From the NCBI GenBank assembly GCA_039033855.1, contig JBCCBV010000001.1, forward strand, positions 429,641 through 493,640: a stretch of 64,000 nt of DNA, written 5' to 3'. Below, piece after piece: positions 56,362 through 64,000 of this stretch. A program made the translations under genes and the position numbers. Numbering within the stretch: the first letter of the stretch is position 1; the number at the start of each line of letters is the position of its first letter. The stretch is from JBCCBV01 sp039033855 (GTDB taxonomy: Bacteria; Planctomycetota; Phycisphaerae; Phycisphaerales; Phycisphaeraceae). The notes under the pieces are model-generated. The model had not been told where the DNA came from. It saw only the letters and a list, made by a program, of their open reading frames with translations, and made no database searches.

Positions 56362-57573
56362 ATGCGCATCGCCCTGGACGCCCGGATGCTCGCCCGCGCC
56401 GACCGCCGCGGCATCGGCAAGGCCGTGGCCCGGCTCTACGCCCGGCTGGCCCAGGTGCGCCCGGACTGGCGGGTCGTCGCGTTCTACCAACCGCACCACG
56501 CGGCCAGCGCCAAGGTGGCCTGGCCGGCGAACGTCGAACGCGCCCAGCCCATCGACCTGCCCGGCGACCGCTTCGACGCCTGGCTCGAACTCCGCCTGCC
56601 CCGCGCCGCCCGCGCCGCGGGGTGCGACCTTCTGCACTGCCCGGCCAACCAGGCGCCCGGTTACGTCGGCCTGCCCTACGTGGCCACGATCCACGACCTG
56701 ATCCCGCTCGACGCCGACCCACCCGCGCCCAAGCGCGACCAGCGGCGTTACGCAAAGTGGGTCAAGCGCGCCTGCGAGCGCGCCTCGTCGGTCATCACGC
56801 CGTCGGACCACGTGCGCCGCCTGCTGATCGACCGCTTCGGACTCGACCCGCACCGGGCTCACACGTCGGGGTGGGATGCGCCCGAGTCGGCCGTGGTCAC
56901 CCAAGCGCAGACCCGCCAAGTGCTCGAACGGCTGGAGGTCGACCGCCCGTTCGCCTTGCACTTCGGCGCCGCCGAGCCGCGGAAGAACACCGACCGCCTG
57001 ATCGACGCCTGGCTGAGCGCGCACCCGCTGGTCCGCCAGCACGCACAGCTGGTGGTATTGGGGCTCGACCTGGCGACCCGCAGCCGCCTGACCGACCGCA
57101 TCGAGCGCGCGGGCGAAGCCAACTCGGCCCGGCTGCTCGGCTATCAACCCGAGTCCACGGCCCGGACGCTGATGCACGCCGCCGACGTCCTGGCGTTCCC
57201 CAGCCTAGACGAGGGCTACGGCCTGCCGGTGCTCGAAGCCCACGCCGCGGGCACCGCCGTGCTCGCCAGCCCGATGGGCGCCCTGCCCGAAGTCGCGGGC
57301 GACGCCGCCATGTACGCCGACCCGGCCGACGCCAAGAGCCTGGCCCGAGGGCTGACCGCCTTGCTGCTGGACGCGCCGCTGCGCCGCCGGCTGGTGCTGG
57401 CCGGGCAGGCCGCAGACGCCGACCGCAGGCCTTCGCGCTGCGCCCAGGTCTATGCCGCCGCCTTCGAGCGCGCCGCCGGGCTCACGGTCACCACCACACG
57501 GCTGACCCCGCCCGTGCCCGCCGGCCGACGCGCGCCAAGCGGTCAGGGCGCCCCCAACCCACAGGCCGCGTAA
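56362..57573 (+). CDS. Glycosyltransferase, GT4-like
   Basis: 403 residues. MRIALDARMLARADRRGIGK, YVATIHDLIPLDAD, then FALHFGAAEPRKNTDRLIDA and the sugar-nucleotide site FPSLDEGYGLPVLEAHAAGT (E-x7-E). HDLIP and GIGK are typical of mannosyl- or galactosyl-type GT4 enzymes. The last 40 residues are Pro/Ala-rich. ATG 56362. Next gene (57631) is another glycosyltransferase, so a surface-glycan pair. Confidence 0.9.
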   Translation: MRIALDARMLARADRRGIGKAVARLYARLAQVRPDWRVVAFYQPHHAASAKVAWPANVERAQPIDLPGDRFDAWLELRLPRAARAAGCDLLHCPANQAPGYVGLPYVATIHDLIPLDADPPAPKRDQRRYAKWVKRACERASSVITPSDHVRRLLIDRFGLDPHRAHTSGWDAPESAVVTQAQTRQVLERLEVDRPFALHFGAAEPRKNTDRLIDAWLSAHPLVRQHAQLVVLGLDLATRSRLTDRIERAGEANSARLLGYQPESTARTLMHAADVLAFPSLDEGYGLPVLEAHAAGTAVLASPMGALPEVAGDAAMYADPADAKSLARGLTALLLDAPLRRRLVLAGQAADADRRPSRCAQVYAAAFERAAGLTVTTTRLTPPVPAGRRAPSGQGAPNPQAA

Positions 57574-57630
57574 CCACCCGATCCAAGCCTCGGGGCCACC
57601 GGCCACGCCCGACGCCCGCCCGTCTTGCCC

Positions 57631-58974
57631 GTGAAACGCACCCGCCCACCACGACCACCGATCGACGTCCTGCTGGTCAGCGAACGCCCGCTCTGGCCGC
57701 CCCAGCACGGGTTCGCCCGGCACGGCTCGGAGATCGCCAAGAGCCTGCTCGCCGGCGGGTGGAGCGTGCGCATCGCCACCGTCGAACGGCCCGCCAAGCG
57801 ACCGCCCGGCCCGCTGGCCCGCCGATGGCGCGCCTGGCCCGAAGCGTCGAAGCAAGACATCGCCGCCGGCCACCAAGGCTGGGCCGGTGCTGCTGCGCTG
57901 CTGCGCAAGAAGTTGGCCGCGCACCAGGGCGTCGAGCCGGAGCAAGCCGCAGGGCTGATCCCGCTGGTCCGCCGATACCAGCCGCGCGCCGTGGTCGCCT
58001 TTGGCCCGCACGGGGCGATGTTGCTGGCGTCGCTCTCGGCCGAGAAAGACCGCCCGGTGCTGGCGTGGTACGCCGCGGACGAGCCGGCGTCGTTCTACGC
58101 CTCCTGCCTGCGGCGCGAACCCGCGGCCCGTTGGCCCGGGCTAACCCGGCAGATGGCGGTGTTCGCCGGCATCCAGGCCGTGTTCGGACCCAAGCTCGAC
58201 CTGGTCGTCGGCGTGTCCCCGACCGACACCCACCGCTTGGCCCGCCTCAGCCGCCCGACCGACAGCGTGACCATCCGCAACGGGGTCGATCTTGAGGCCT
58301 TCCGCCCGGCCCGCACGCCGGTGAAAGCCCCGATCGTCGGGTTCTGGGGAAACCAAGACTTTGCCCCCAACGCCGACGCGGTGTCGTGGTTCATCGCCAA
58401 GGTCTGGCCGCAGGTCCGGGCCGAGCAGCCCAAGGCCGAGCTGCGCATCCTCGGGCCCGGCGGCAGCACGAAGCTCCGCAAGCGCGCCAAAGCCCGCGGC
58501 GTGACCTGGGTTGGCTTCGCCCCCGACCTGCCGACCGAGCTGCGCAAGCTCTCGTCGGCCGTGGTCCCCACGCGCTGCGGACTGGGCATTAAGAACAAGC
58601 TGCTCGAAGCCGCGGCGATGGGCCTGCCGACGTTGGCGTCGCCCACGGCCGTGCGCGGGCTGGTGTTCGAGCCGCAGCGCTCGCCGGTGACCCTCTGCCG
58701 AACCCCGCGCGACTGGACCCGGTCGCTGGTAGACGTGCTGGCCCGGCCCGACGCCGCCCGCATGCAAGGCATGGCCGCCCGCCGATGGGTCGAGCAACGG
58801 CATAGCTGGATGAACGCCGCCAGCCGGCTCGCCTGGGCGCTCGAACAAGCCGAGGCCCGCTTGGCCGGACGCACCCCCGCCGTGCCCGCGGTGCGCTCCG
58901 ACAGCGCGCCGCTGCCCATGCCCGCGCCGCTGACCGCCAAGCCCACGCCCACCCCCGGTCGGCACGCCGCCTGA
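57631..58974 (+). CDS. Glycosyltransferase, GT4-like (second of pair)
   Basis: 447 residues from GTG 57631 (TTG 57625 also possible). IDVLLVSERPLWPPQHGFAR at the N-terminus; VTIRNGVDLEAFRPAR, VGFWGNQDFAPNADAVSWFI, LRILGPGGSTKLRKRAKARG and the C-terminal LGIKNKLLEAAAMGLPTLAS (K-x-LE-x-x-AMG-P pattern), fit the GT-B glycosyltransferases of the GT4 class. The last 50 residues are Pro/Thr/Ala-rich. It follows the previous gene by 57 bp. Confidence 0.85.
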   Translation: MKRTRPPRPPIDVLLVSERPLWPPQHGFARHGSEIAKSLLAGGWSVRIATVERPAKRPPGPLARRWRAWPEASKQDIAAGHQGWAGAAALLRKKLAAHQGVEPEQAAGLIPLVRRYQPRAVVAFGPHGAMLLASLSAEKDRPVLAWYAADEPASFYASCLRREPAARWPGLTRQMAVFAGIQAVFGPKLDLVVGVSPTDTHRLARLSRPTDSVTIRNGVDLEAFRPARTPVKAPIVGFWGNQDFAPNADAVSWFIAKVWPQVRAEQPKAELRILGPGGSTKLRKRAKARGVTWVGFAPDLPTELRKLSSAVVPTRCGLGIKNKLLEAAAMGLPTLASPTAVRGLVFEPQRSPVTLCRTPRDWTRSLVDVLARPDAARMQGMAARRWVEQRHSWMNAASRLAWALEQAEARLAGRTPAVPAVRSDSAPLPMPAPLTAKPTPTPGRHAA

Positions 58975-59030
58975 ACCCCGTTCCGAAAGGCCGCCTCATC
59001 GCCTGGGCATCCGCACACTTCGCCGTCGGC

Positions 59031-59414
59031 ATGGCTTGCGGCGCCGGCTTGGGAACGATGGCTTTCGTCACCCTCCGCGGGGGCTGGCGCTACCTGCCGG
59101 TCCCCATGACCCTCGGCGGAATCTGGGCGATGGGGCCCGACCTGCCCCGGCTGTTCCGCGAAGATTTTCCAAACGCCCCCTTCGCCCAAACCCTCGCCAG
59201 TAAGCCGCTCCGCGAATGGCTGGCCCAGCACGCCGACTGGTTCTTTTTCCACGGCCGGCTCGACGCACAACCGCGCGAGTACGCGCTGCACGGGCTCTTC
59301 ACCGTGGTCGCCCTCTACCTGCTGGCCTGGGGCATCACGCTTCTGGACCGGCCCCGGCCGCGGCACCGCAGCCGCTCCGCCGAGTTCGAGCACAAAGCCC
59401 GACGCGCCGCCTGA
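59031..59414 (+). CDS. Small membrane protein of unknown function
   Basis: 127 residues, two or three hydrophobic segments (MACGAGLGTMAFVTL at the start, YALHGLFTVVALYLLAWGIT near residue 85) and a basic C-terminus. RGGWRYLPVPMTLGGIWAMG looks like a re-entrant or short helix. Not recognised. The frame stays open upstream to 58971 through LIAWASAHFAVG, which reads like membrane protein, so the true start might be CTG 58971 overlapping the glycosyltransferase stop; ATG 59031 is the only standard start. Confidence 0.55.
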   Translation: MACGAGLGTMAFVTLRGGWRYLPVPMTLGGIWAMGPDLPRLFREDFPNAPFAQTLASKPLREWLAQHADWFFFHGRLDAQPREYALHGLFTVVALYLLAWGITLLDRPRPRHRSRSAEFEHKARRAA

Positions 59415-59671
59415 ACTTGCACCCGTCGCACGCAACGCCAGCGCGCCAGGAGCGATGACGACCGCATCCGGCCGACGCGTCGTGCGCATCGTTTGGGGGT
59501 TTAGGGAAGATTTCTGATGTCGATCGGCCAGGCGACGGATACACTTCATCTACCGCGACAAAGACGGCTGGCTCCGGCGACTCTCCGCCGTACCCACCCC
59601 GCTCCGCCGCGGAGTCTTGTCTGGTTTCACCCCCGCCACGGCCGGCCGGGGACGACGAAAGGAGTCGCGTG

Positions 59672-60007
59672 ATGTTTCAAGGTCATCGCGTACTGGCAAA
59701 GCCGACGCGCACCGGCAAGCAGCGGTGGCGCTTCCGGGCGTTCGCGCCGCTGGCCCAGCGGGCCTTCCTGGTGCAGGAAAAGGACGCCGGCTCCAACGCC
59801 TGGCTGCCCATGACCCGCGACCCCGACTGCCCGCAAATCTGGAACTGCGACGTGGCCCTGCGCCCCGGCGCCTACCGGTTCCGCTACTACACCGACGACG
59901 GGCGTACGTTCTTGAACTGCGGAGACAACGGGCTGACCTCCACCGCCCTGCCGGCCGAGCCGGCGCTGACGCTCACGGATCCCCCGCGCCTGGCCGCCAC
60001 GGCGTAA
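59672..60007 (+). CDS. CBM48/isoamylase-N-like single-domain protein
   Basis: 111 residues. RFRAFAPLAQRAFLVQEKDA, WLPMTRDPDCPQIWNCDVAL and RPGAYRFRYYTDDGRTFLNC match the early-set (immunoglobulin-like) domain that binds glycogen or starch in branching enzymes and AMPK, here with no catalytic domain. ATG 59672 has AAAGGAG 8 bases ahead; GTG 59669 is an equal in-frame alternative. It may bind an alpha-glucan or a protein partner. Stands between an unknown membrane protein and the convergent ybaB gene. The 257 bp upstream hold nothing I can name. Confidence 0.7.
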   Translation: MFQGHRVLAKPTRTGKQRWRFRAFAPLAQRAFLVQEKDAGSNAWLPMTRDPDCPQIWNCDVALRPGAYRFRYYTDDGRTFLNCGDNGLTSTALPAEPALTLTDPPRLAATA

Positions 60008-60037
60008 GGGCACAGCGCAGCGGTATCGCCTGCCGAT

Positions 60038-60400
60038 TCACCCGCCCATCGACGGCAGCGGGATGTCCATCCCGCCGGTGATTTCCGCCAGCTTGTCGCG
60101 CGACGCCTCTTGCGCCCGGGCTACGGCCTCGTTCACCGCCGACAGCACCAGCTCTTCGACCATCTCGCGGTCGGCGTCGGCGCCCGCCCCCGCCATGGCC
60201 GCAACCATCGCCGGGTCGATCTTCATCTCAACCAGCTTCATCCGCCCGTCGACCACGGCCTTGACCGCGCCGCCGCCGGCCTCGGCCGACGCCACCACCT
60301 CCGACAGCTCGCGCTGGGCCCGGTCGATCTTGTCTTTCAGGTCCGCGGGGTTGCCCAGCAGCGACATCACCTGCTTGAGCTGCTTCATCTGGTCGAACAT
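60038..60400 (-). CDS. YbaB/EbfC family nucleoid-associated protein
   Basis: 120 residues. MFDQMKQLKQVMSLLGNPAD and LVEMKIDPAM in the middle, VLSAVNEAVARAQEASRDKL at the C-terminus, match YbaB/EbfC, which binds DNA as a dimer and is usually beside dnaX/recR. Neither dnaX nor recR is here. ATG 60400. The preceding gene on the same strand ends 40 bp away. Confidence 0.9.
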   Translation of the reverse strand: MFDQMKQLKQVMSLLGNPADLKDKIDRAQRELSEVVASAEAGGGAVKAVVDGRMKLVEMKIDPAMVAAMAGAGADADREMVEELVLSAVNEAVARAQEASRDKLAEITGGMDIPLPSMGG

Positions 60401-60440
60401 TGTTCTCTACTTCCTGGGGTATCGGGGTTCGCTGTCTAGT

Positions 60441-61094
60441 TCAGACGGCAGGATCAGGCCGGCGCATCGAGATCGTGGCGTCGTGCCCGCCGGCGAAATA
60501 GTCGTGGCGGAACCGCACGTGCGGGGTCTTGCCGAGCGCCCACTGTAGGAGGTCCAGCGTCGGCAGACGCCGGGCCGGGGCCAGCTGCGTCGGCGCGGGG
60601 TCCACGGCACGGTCGGACAGGAAGTTGAACGCCAACCCTTCGCCCGCGCCGGCCCAGGCCGCTTCGAGCACCCGCAAGGCCTCGGCCGGGTCCATCGTGT
60701 TCAGCGTCCCGGAAATCACCACGACCTGGGCCCCCTGCGCCGAAAGCACTTCGGGATCAACCACAAAATCGGCGAGCACGAACCGGCTGCGGGGCACCCC
60801 GCGGGCCCGCGCCGCCTCGATCGACGCCTCCAGCCCGTCCACGCCGGTGTATTGGGTGTGGGCGCAACCCGACTCGGCCAGGTACTCGGCCAGGTCGCCG
60901 GGCCCGCAGCCCGCGTCGAGCACGTGCTTGCCGCACAAATCGAGCATGCCCGCGAACACCTCGAACCGCAGCCGCTGCGTGGCCGGGCTGGCCCACAGCG
61001 TGGCGTCGAAGCCCTCGGCCCCTTCCGCCACGGCTTGGCGATAGGGCGCCAGCGAATCGTCACCGTCCGAACCGACTCCCGGCGCAACGCTCAT
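60441..61094 (-). CDS. SAM-dependent methyltransferase-like protein
   Basis: 217 residues. HVLDAGCGPGDLAEYLAESG is the SAM-binding motif I, YTGVDGLEASIEAARARG is motif II, FVLADFVVDPEVLSAQGAQV and VVISGTLNTMDPAEALRVLE continue the Rossmann fold. The substrate is unknown. ATG 61094 (MSVAPGVGSDG) overlaps the pdxJ stop as ATGA (61091-61094). Last gene of the four-gene chain. Confidence 0.8.
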   Translation of the reverse strand: MSVAPGVGSDGDDSLAPYRQAVAEGAEGFDATLWASPATQRLRFEVFAGMLDLCGKHVLDAGCGPGDLAEYLAESGCAHTQYTGVDGLEASIEAARARGVPRSRFVLADFVVDPEVLSAQGAQVVVISGTLNTMDPAEALRVLEAAWAGAGEGLAFNFLSDRAVDPAPTQLAPARRLPTLDLLQWALGKTPHVRFRHDYFAGGHDATISMRRPDPAV

Positions 61095-61849
61095 GACGAT
61101 TCTCCCCGGCCGAGCGCGACATACCGGCGGACCACCTCGGACACGCCCAGGTGCAAACACTCGGCGACCAGCGCATGGCCGATCGAAACTTCGGACACCG
61201 GCCGCACCGAACCCAGGAACGATCCCAAGTTCTCAAGAGAAAGGTCGTGTCCGGCGTTGACGCCCAAACCGAGCGCCGCCGCCGCCTCGGCCGACGCGGC
61301 GTAACGATCGAGCACGGCCTGCACATCGGGTCCGCCGAACGCCCGGGCGTAAGGCTCGGTGTACAGCTCGACGCGGTCGGCGCCGACCTCTTTCGCCAGC
61401 CGCATGGTTTGGGGCACGGGGTCCATGAACAGGCTGACCCGAATGCCCTGCGACTTGAGCCGCGCCACGATCGGCTCGACCGCGGCGCCGTGTCGGGCCA
61501 AGTCGTACCCGTGGTCCGACGTCGCCTGCCCGGGCGTGTCCGGCACGAGCGTGGCCTGGTCGGGCTTGACCGCGCACACCAACGGCAGCCAGTCGCCCAG
61601 CTCCGGGTTGCCTTCGATGTTGAACTCGCGATCCCGCCAAAGGTCGCCTTGGCCGAGCAGCCGGGCGAGGTCGTGCACGTCGGTCTTGCGGATGTGGCGC
61701 TCGTCCGGCCGGGGGTGCACGGTGACCCCCGCGGCGCCGGCCGCCAGCGCGGCCTCAGAAAACCCCACTACCGAAGGCGTTTGGCCTTGGCGCTGGTTGC
61801 GCAGCAGCGCGACCTTGTTCACGTTGACCGACAGGGCCGTGGCGCTCAT
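61091..61849 (-). CDS. pdxJ: Pyridoxine 5'-phosphate synthase
   Basis: 252 residues. LSVNVNKVALLRNQRQGQTP at the start, GVTVHPRPDERHIRKTDV, EFNIEGNP, VELYTEPYA, NAGHDLSLENLGSFLGSVRP, VSIGHALVAECLHLGV match PdxJ, which condenses 1-deoxyxylulose 5-phosphate with an aminoacetone phosphate into pyridoxine 5'-phosphate. The barrel length is normal. ATG 61849 overlaps the cytochrome gene's stop as ATGA. Confidence 0.96.
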   Translation of the reverse strand: MSATALSVNVNKVALLRNQRQGQTPSVVGFSEAALAAGAAGVTVHPRPDERHIRKTDVHDLARLLGQGDLWRDREFNIEGNPELGDWLPLVCAVKPDQATLVPDTPGQATSDHGYDLARHGAAVEPIVARLKSQGIRVSLFMDPVPQTMRLAKEVGADRVELYTEPYARAFGGPDVQAVLDRYAASAEAAAALGLGVNAGHDLSLENLGSFLGSVRPVSEVSIGHALVAECLHLGVSEVVRRYVALGRGESS

Positions 61850-62355
61850 GCGGGCGCCTCGGATGTCGCGGCAGCCGTTTGAGCCGGGTCGCCCCGGGAG
61901 GGCGGCGCGGTGCCGGTATCGGTTTCGATGTCGCGCAGCGACCAGATGTACCAGAGCAGCGCGTCGATGTCTTCGGGCGTGAGCCTCGGGTAGCTCGACA
62001 TGCTGGCGCCGTAGTTGAGCACGATCTGGGAATGCGGGTCGGTGATGGATTGGCGGAGGTAGCGGTAGTCGCGCAGCCGGGTCGTGCCGTCGGACAGCTT
62101 GACCTCTTGCCCGTAGATGCCTTTCCACGACGGGCCGGCCACGCCGTCGACGCCATCGACGCTGTGGCAGGTGTTGCAGGCGTTGCGGACGTACAGCTCG
62201 GCGCCGCGGGCCACGGCCCGGTCGACCTGTTCTCCTGTGTAGCCAAGCGAAAACGGGTCGGGTCGCTCGGCGGGCTCGTCGCAACCGGCCAGGCCGATCG
62301 CGCAGCACAGCGCAGCCAGCGCGAACAGAGTGTGCCGTCGGGCGTGCCGTTTCAT
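61846..62355 (-). CDS. Monoheme cytochrome c lipoprotein
   Basis: 169 residues. Lipobox LCCAIGLAGC (Cys near 25), so anchored in the envelope. One CNTCH heme site at about residue 63, then GPSWKGIYGQEV, and a distal Met in SMSSYPRLTPEDIDALLWYI, the layout of class I cytochromes c such as subunit II of cbb3-like oxidases or nitrite reductase partners. The C-terminal tail is Pro/Ala/Thr-rich. It could donate electrons in a respiratory chain. ATG 62355 overlaps the upstream stop as ATGA. Confidence 0.85.
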   Translation of the reverse strand: MKRHARRHTLFALAALCCAIGLAGCDEPAERPDPFSLGYTGEQVDRAVARGAELYVRNACNTCHSVDGVDGVAGPSWKGIYGQEVKLSDGTTRLRDYRYLRQSITDPHSQIVLNYGASMSSYPRLTPEDIDALLWYIWSLRDIETDTGTAPPSRGDPAQTAAATSEAPA

Positions 62356-63209
62356 CGGCTTGCTCCGGCATGATCCGCGGCCGTCCGCAGCGCATCGCAG
62401 GCCTCGCACAACAGAAGCGCGGCCACGACCGACGCCCCCGGCCCGCCGATGGCCAGGTGGGTGCGCACGTCGTGCAGCTGTTGCTCGCCGAACATCGCCG
62501 TGAACGGGTCCGACAAGAACTCCGCGACAGCCCAGGGCTGGTAGGTGGTGTAGTCCGGCTGGGTGTGGGCGTGGTGGTACTCAGCGACCTGCCGGGCGCG
62601 GGCGTGCAACGCCGGCTCGCCGGTGTGCAACGCCAGTCGCGACAGCGCATGCAGGCCCACCAACTCGCGGAACGTCCAGGGCTCGAGCTGGTCGTCCGGG
62701 CCCAATTCAAAGAGCGACGCCGAGTCGCAACTGAAGGCAGCGCCGAGTTGTTGCTCTGGCCAGAGCAATCGCGACCAGAGCGCGTGGTGCGCTTCGGCGG
62801 GGGCATAGTCGGCCCGGCTTTCGGCCTGTGCGAAGGCGTCGGACCAAGGCCGTAGCACGCTCGCGAGTTCGGGCGCTCGTTCGCACACCCGGCCGAGCAG
62901 CCAACCGACGAGCAGCCTGTAAACGGGCCGGCTTTGACCACGGCCGTCGGTCCAGCGGGTCGCGGGGTCGGCCAGACGGTCCGGGCCGAGGTCGCGCCAA
63001 GTCGGGGGAACCTCGATCGAGGTGTCCGCGGTGCTGCCGGCCTGGGTTGGGTCCAGTGCATCGGCGTCCGCGATCAAAAGACGTGCCCAGGGGACGACGC
63101 TCATCAGCGGCGCGTGCGCCTGGCCCGACCGCGCGGCGTGCGGCGCGTCGTCGGCAGCCTGTTCGCAGGCCAGGCGGGCGGTCTGACTCACGATGTCGAA
63201 GATGTCCAT
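62352..63209 (-). CDS. Unknown helical protein at the head of the pdxJ chain
   Basis: 285 residues, mostly alpha-helical by composition, no signal peptide, no family recognised. Blocks that look conserved-like: WARLLIADADALDP, GRSQSRPVYRLLVGWL-type text from about residue 95, HHALWSRLLWPEQQLGAAFS, AEYHHAHTQPDYTTYQPWAV, AIGGPGASVVAALLLCEACD. HTQPDxTTxQPW may be a real family signature. ATG 63209 (MDIFDIVSQ) is chosen; the longer upstream frame is Arg-rich noise. Divergent from the Rieske gene across 75 bp, so a compact two-way promoter region. Confidence 0.55.
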   Translation of the reverse strand: MDIFDIVSQTARLACEQAADDAPHAARSGQAHAPLMSVVPWARLLIADADALDPTQAGSTADTSIEVPPTWRDLGPDRLADPATRWTDGRGQSRPVYRLLVGWLLGRVCERAPELASVLRPWSDAFAQAESRADYAPAEAHHALWSRLLWPEQQLGAAFSCDSASLFELGPDDQLEPWTFRELVGLHALSRLALHTGEPALHARARQVAEYHHAHTQPDYTTYQPWAVAEFLSDPFTAMFGEQQLHDVRTHLAIGGPGASVVAALLLCEACDALRTAADHAGASR

Positions 63210-63284
63210 TATTCTGGGTCCGTCGGGGCCTGCCGTGCGGGGCGGAGATCGTAGCCCTCGGGCCGTGCCGGCGCAGGACCGCTG

Positions 63285-63665
63285 ATGACGCCACCTCCCG
63301 CCGAATCCGACCCCGCCCCCCACCCCGCCGACGCACCGTCTCCCGCCTGGACGCCGCTTTGCGCCGCCGCGGAGGCGAAAGGCGGCCGTGCGTGTGTCCG
63401 CCGTGACGGCAAGTCTTATCTCGTCCTCGACACGCCCGACGGCTGGCGGGCGCTGGTGAACGTTTGCCCCCACGCCGGACTTCCGCTGGACGAGGGCGAG
63501 GTCCGCGGCGCCACGCTGACCTGCCCGTACCACGGCTACACCTTTTCACTCCGCAACGGCAAAGACCTGGGCGACCCCGACTTCGGCGAGCCCCTCACCC
63601 TGCTGCCGGTGCGCGAGCATGGGGGCCGCATCGAAGCCCAGCTCGGCGGCGCGGAGGCGTCTTGA
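63285..63665 (+). CDS. Rieske [2Fe-2S] ferredoxin-like protein
   Basis: 126 residues. NVCPHAGLPLDEGE and TCPYHGYTFSLRNGK give the CxH ... CxxH cluster ligands. It is a small soluble Rieske protein with a Pro/Ala-rich N-terminus, like nitrite reductase small subunits or dioxygenase ferredoxins. ATG 63285 has AGGA 7 bases ahead. Its stop overlaps the next ATG as TGATG (63663-63667). Confidence 0.88.
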   Translation: MTPPPAESDPAPHPADAPSPAWTPLCAAAEAKGGRACVRRDGKSYLVLDTPDGWRALVNVCPHAGLPLDEGEVRGATLTCPYHGYTFSLRNGKDLGDPDFGEPLTLLPVREHGGRIEAQLGGAEAS

Positions 63666-64000
63666 TGCAAAGCGCACACGCCACGCCCCTGTCGGCCGTG
63701 CTTGAACGCCTCAAAGAGTGCGAGAGCGCCATCCTTAAGCGTTTCATCGACGTGCTGCGCATCCCCAGCATCAGCACGTCGGCAGAGCACCGGCCCGACG
63801 TCGAACGCGCCGCGCACTGGGCCGCCGACCACGCCCGCGCCTCGGGGTTAATCGCTGAAGTCGTGACGCACGAGCACGGCCTGCCCGCCACGGTGGTGCA
63901 GACCCCCGACGACCGCCTGGCGTCGCCCGACGTGCCCACACTTCTGTTCTATGGCCACCACGACGTGCAACCCGCCGCCCAGCGCGACGGCTGGGTCGAC
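63665..64000 (+). CDS. M20-family peptidase, N-terminal part (cut by window end)
   Basis: 112 residues visible, running off the end. LKRFIDVLRIPSISTSAEHR and TLLFYGHHDVQPAA match M20 dipeptidases and deacylases: the HxD near the end carries a zinc ligand His and the Asp next to it. The M20/M25/M40 group removes N-terminal dipeptides or N-acyl groups. One-base coupling to the Rieske gene is unusual for this family. Confidence 0.85.
   Translation, partial: MQSAHATPLSAVLERLKECESAILKRFIDVLRIPSISTSAEHRPDVERAAHWAADHARASGLIAEVVTHEHGLPATVVQTPDDRLASPDVPTLLFYGHHDVQPAAQRDGWVD

Overview
The window is high-GC DNA of about 70 percent with dense genes on both strands. It most likely comes from a planctomycete of the Phycisphaerae type. 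The pointers are a PEP-CTERM protein ending in LGLGG plus RRRR, a prepilin-type protein with an FADGH motif, an HU protein with a Lys/Ala/Pro tail, DUF3467 and zinc-ribbon small proteins, a SWIM-SNF2 helicase, and GGTGVSPV-type intergenic repeats. This taxonomic call is inference; there is no rRNA gene in the window.

Layout. 1-9.7 kb: end of an aminodeoxychorismate synthase gene (pabB), tRNA-Arg(UCG), a BCCT transporter, an orphan sugar-type ABC ATPase, tRNA-Arg(CCG), argD coupled to a lipoprotein gene, an HU protein and dnaK. 9.9-19.6 kb: a PEP-CTERM protein; a minus-strand cluster of an HDAC-like deacetylase, two coupled YkgJ-like proteins, a flavin reductase and a fused AhbA/AhbB-like protein; a VanZ-like protein; an unknown secreted protein; a short UvrC; and a QueC-like protein with an altered PP-loop. 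19.7-31.3 kb: a two-subunit sodium:solute symporter, the fatty-acid operon rpmF-plsX-fabH-fabD-fabG-acpP-fabF, and a 999-residue FAD/Fe-S oxidoreductase.

31.3-40.5 kb is an apparent carbohydrate and signalling region. It holds a heparinase-like protein, three stand-alone receiver proteins, a receiver-histidine kinase gene broken by a one-base frameshift, and a GntR/LacI-type regulator divergent from a GH99-like lipoprotein and an esterase. 40.7-49.6 kb: tRNA-Asp, a CPBP protease, the SWIM-SNF2 helicase, an RRM protein behind a row of palindromes, a glycosyltransferase and a WbaP-like sugar transferase. 49.6-64 kb: an intergenic repeat region, a pseudopilin-like protein, a zinc-ribbon protein, an acetyltransferase carrying a 12-bp in-frame minisatellite, recA, an ABC-2 exporter, two glycosyltransferases, small proteins, YbaB, a chain of four genes joined by ATGA overlaps (unknown protein, cytochrome c lipoprotein, pdxJ, methyltransferase), and a Rieske protein coupled to an M20 peptidase that runs off the end.

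How the genes work together. The fatty-acid operon is a complete initiation and elongation set: PlsX, FabH, FabD, FabG, ACP and FabF. The glycosyltransferases, WbaP-like protein, PEP-CTERM protein and pseudopilin all fit cell-surface or exopolysaccharide work. The regulator, GH99-like enzyme and esterase look like one inducible polysaccharide unit. The least explained parts are the YkgJ/AhbAB/flavin-reductase cluster, the pdxJ-cytochrome chain, and the two reduced enzymes (short UvrC, QueC-like protein). No CRISPR array, insertion sequence or prophage was seen.
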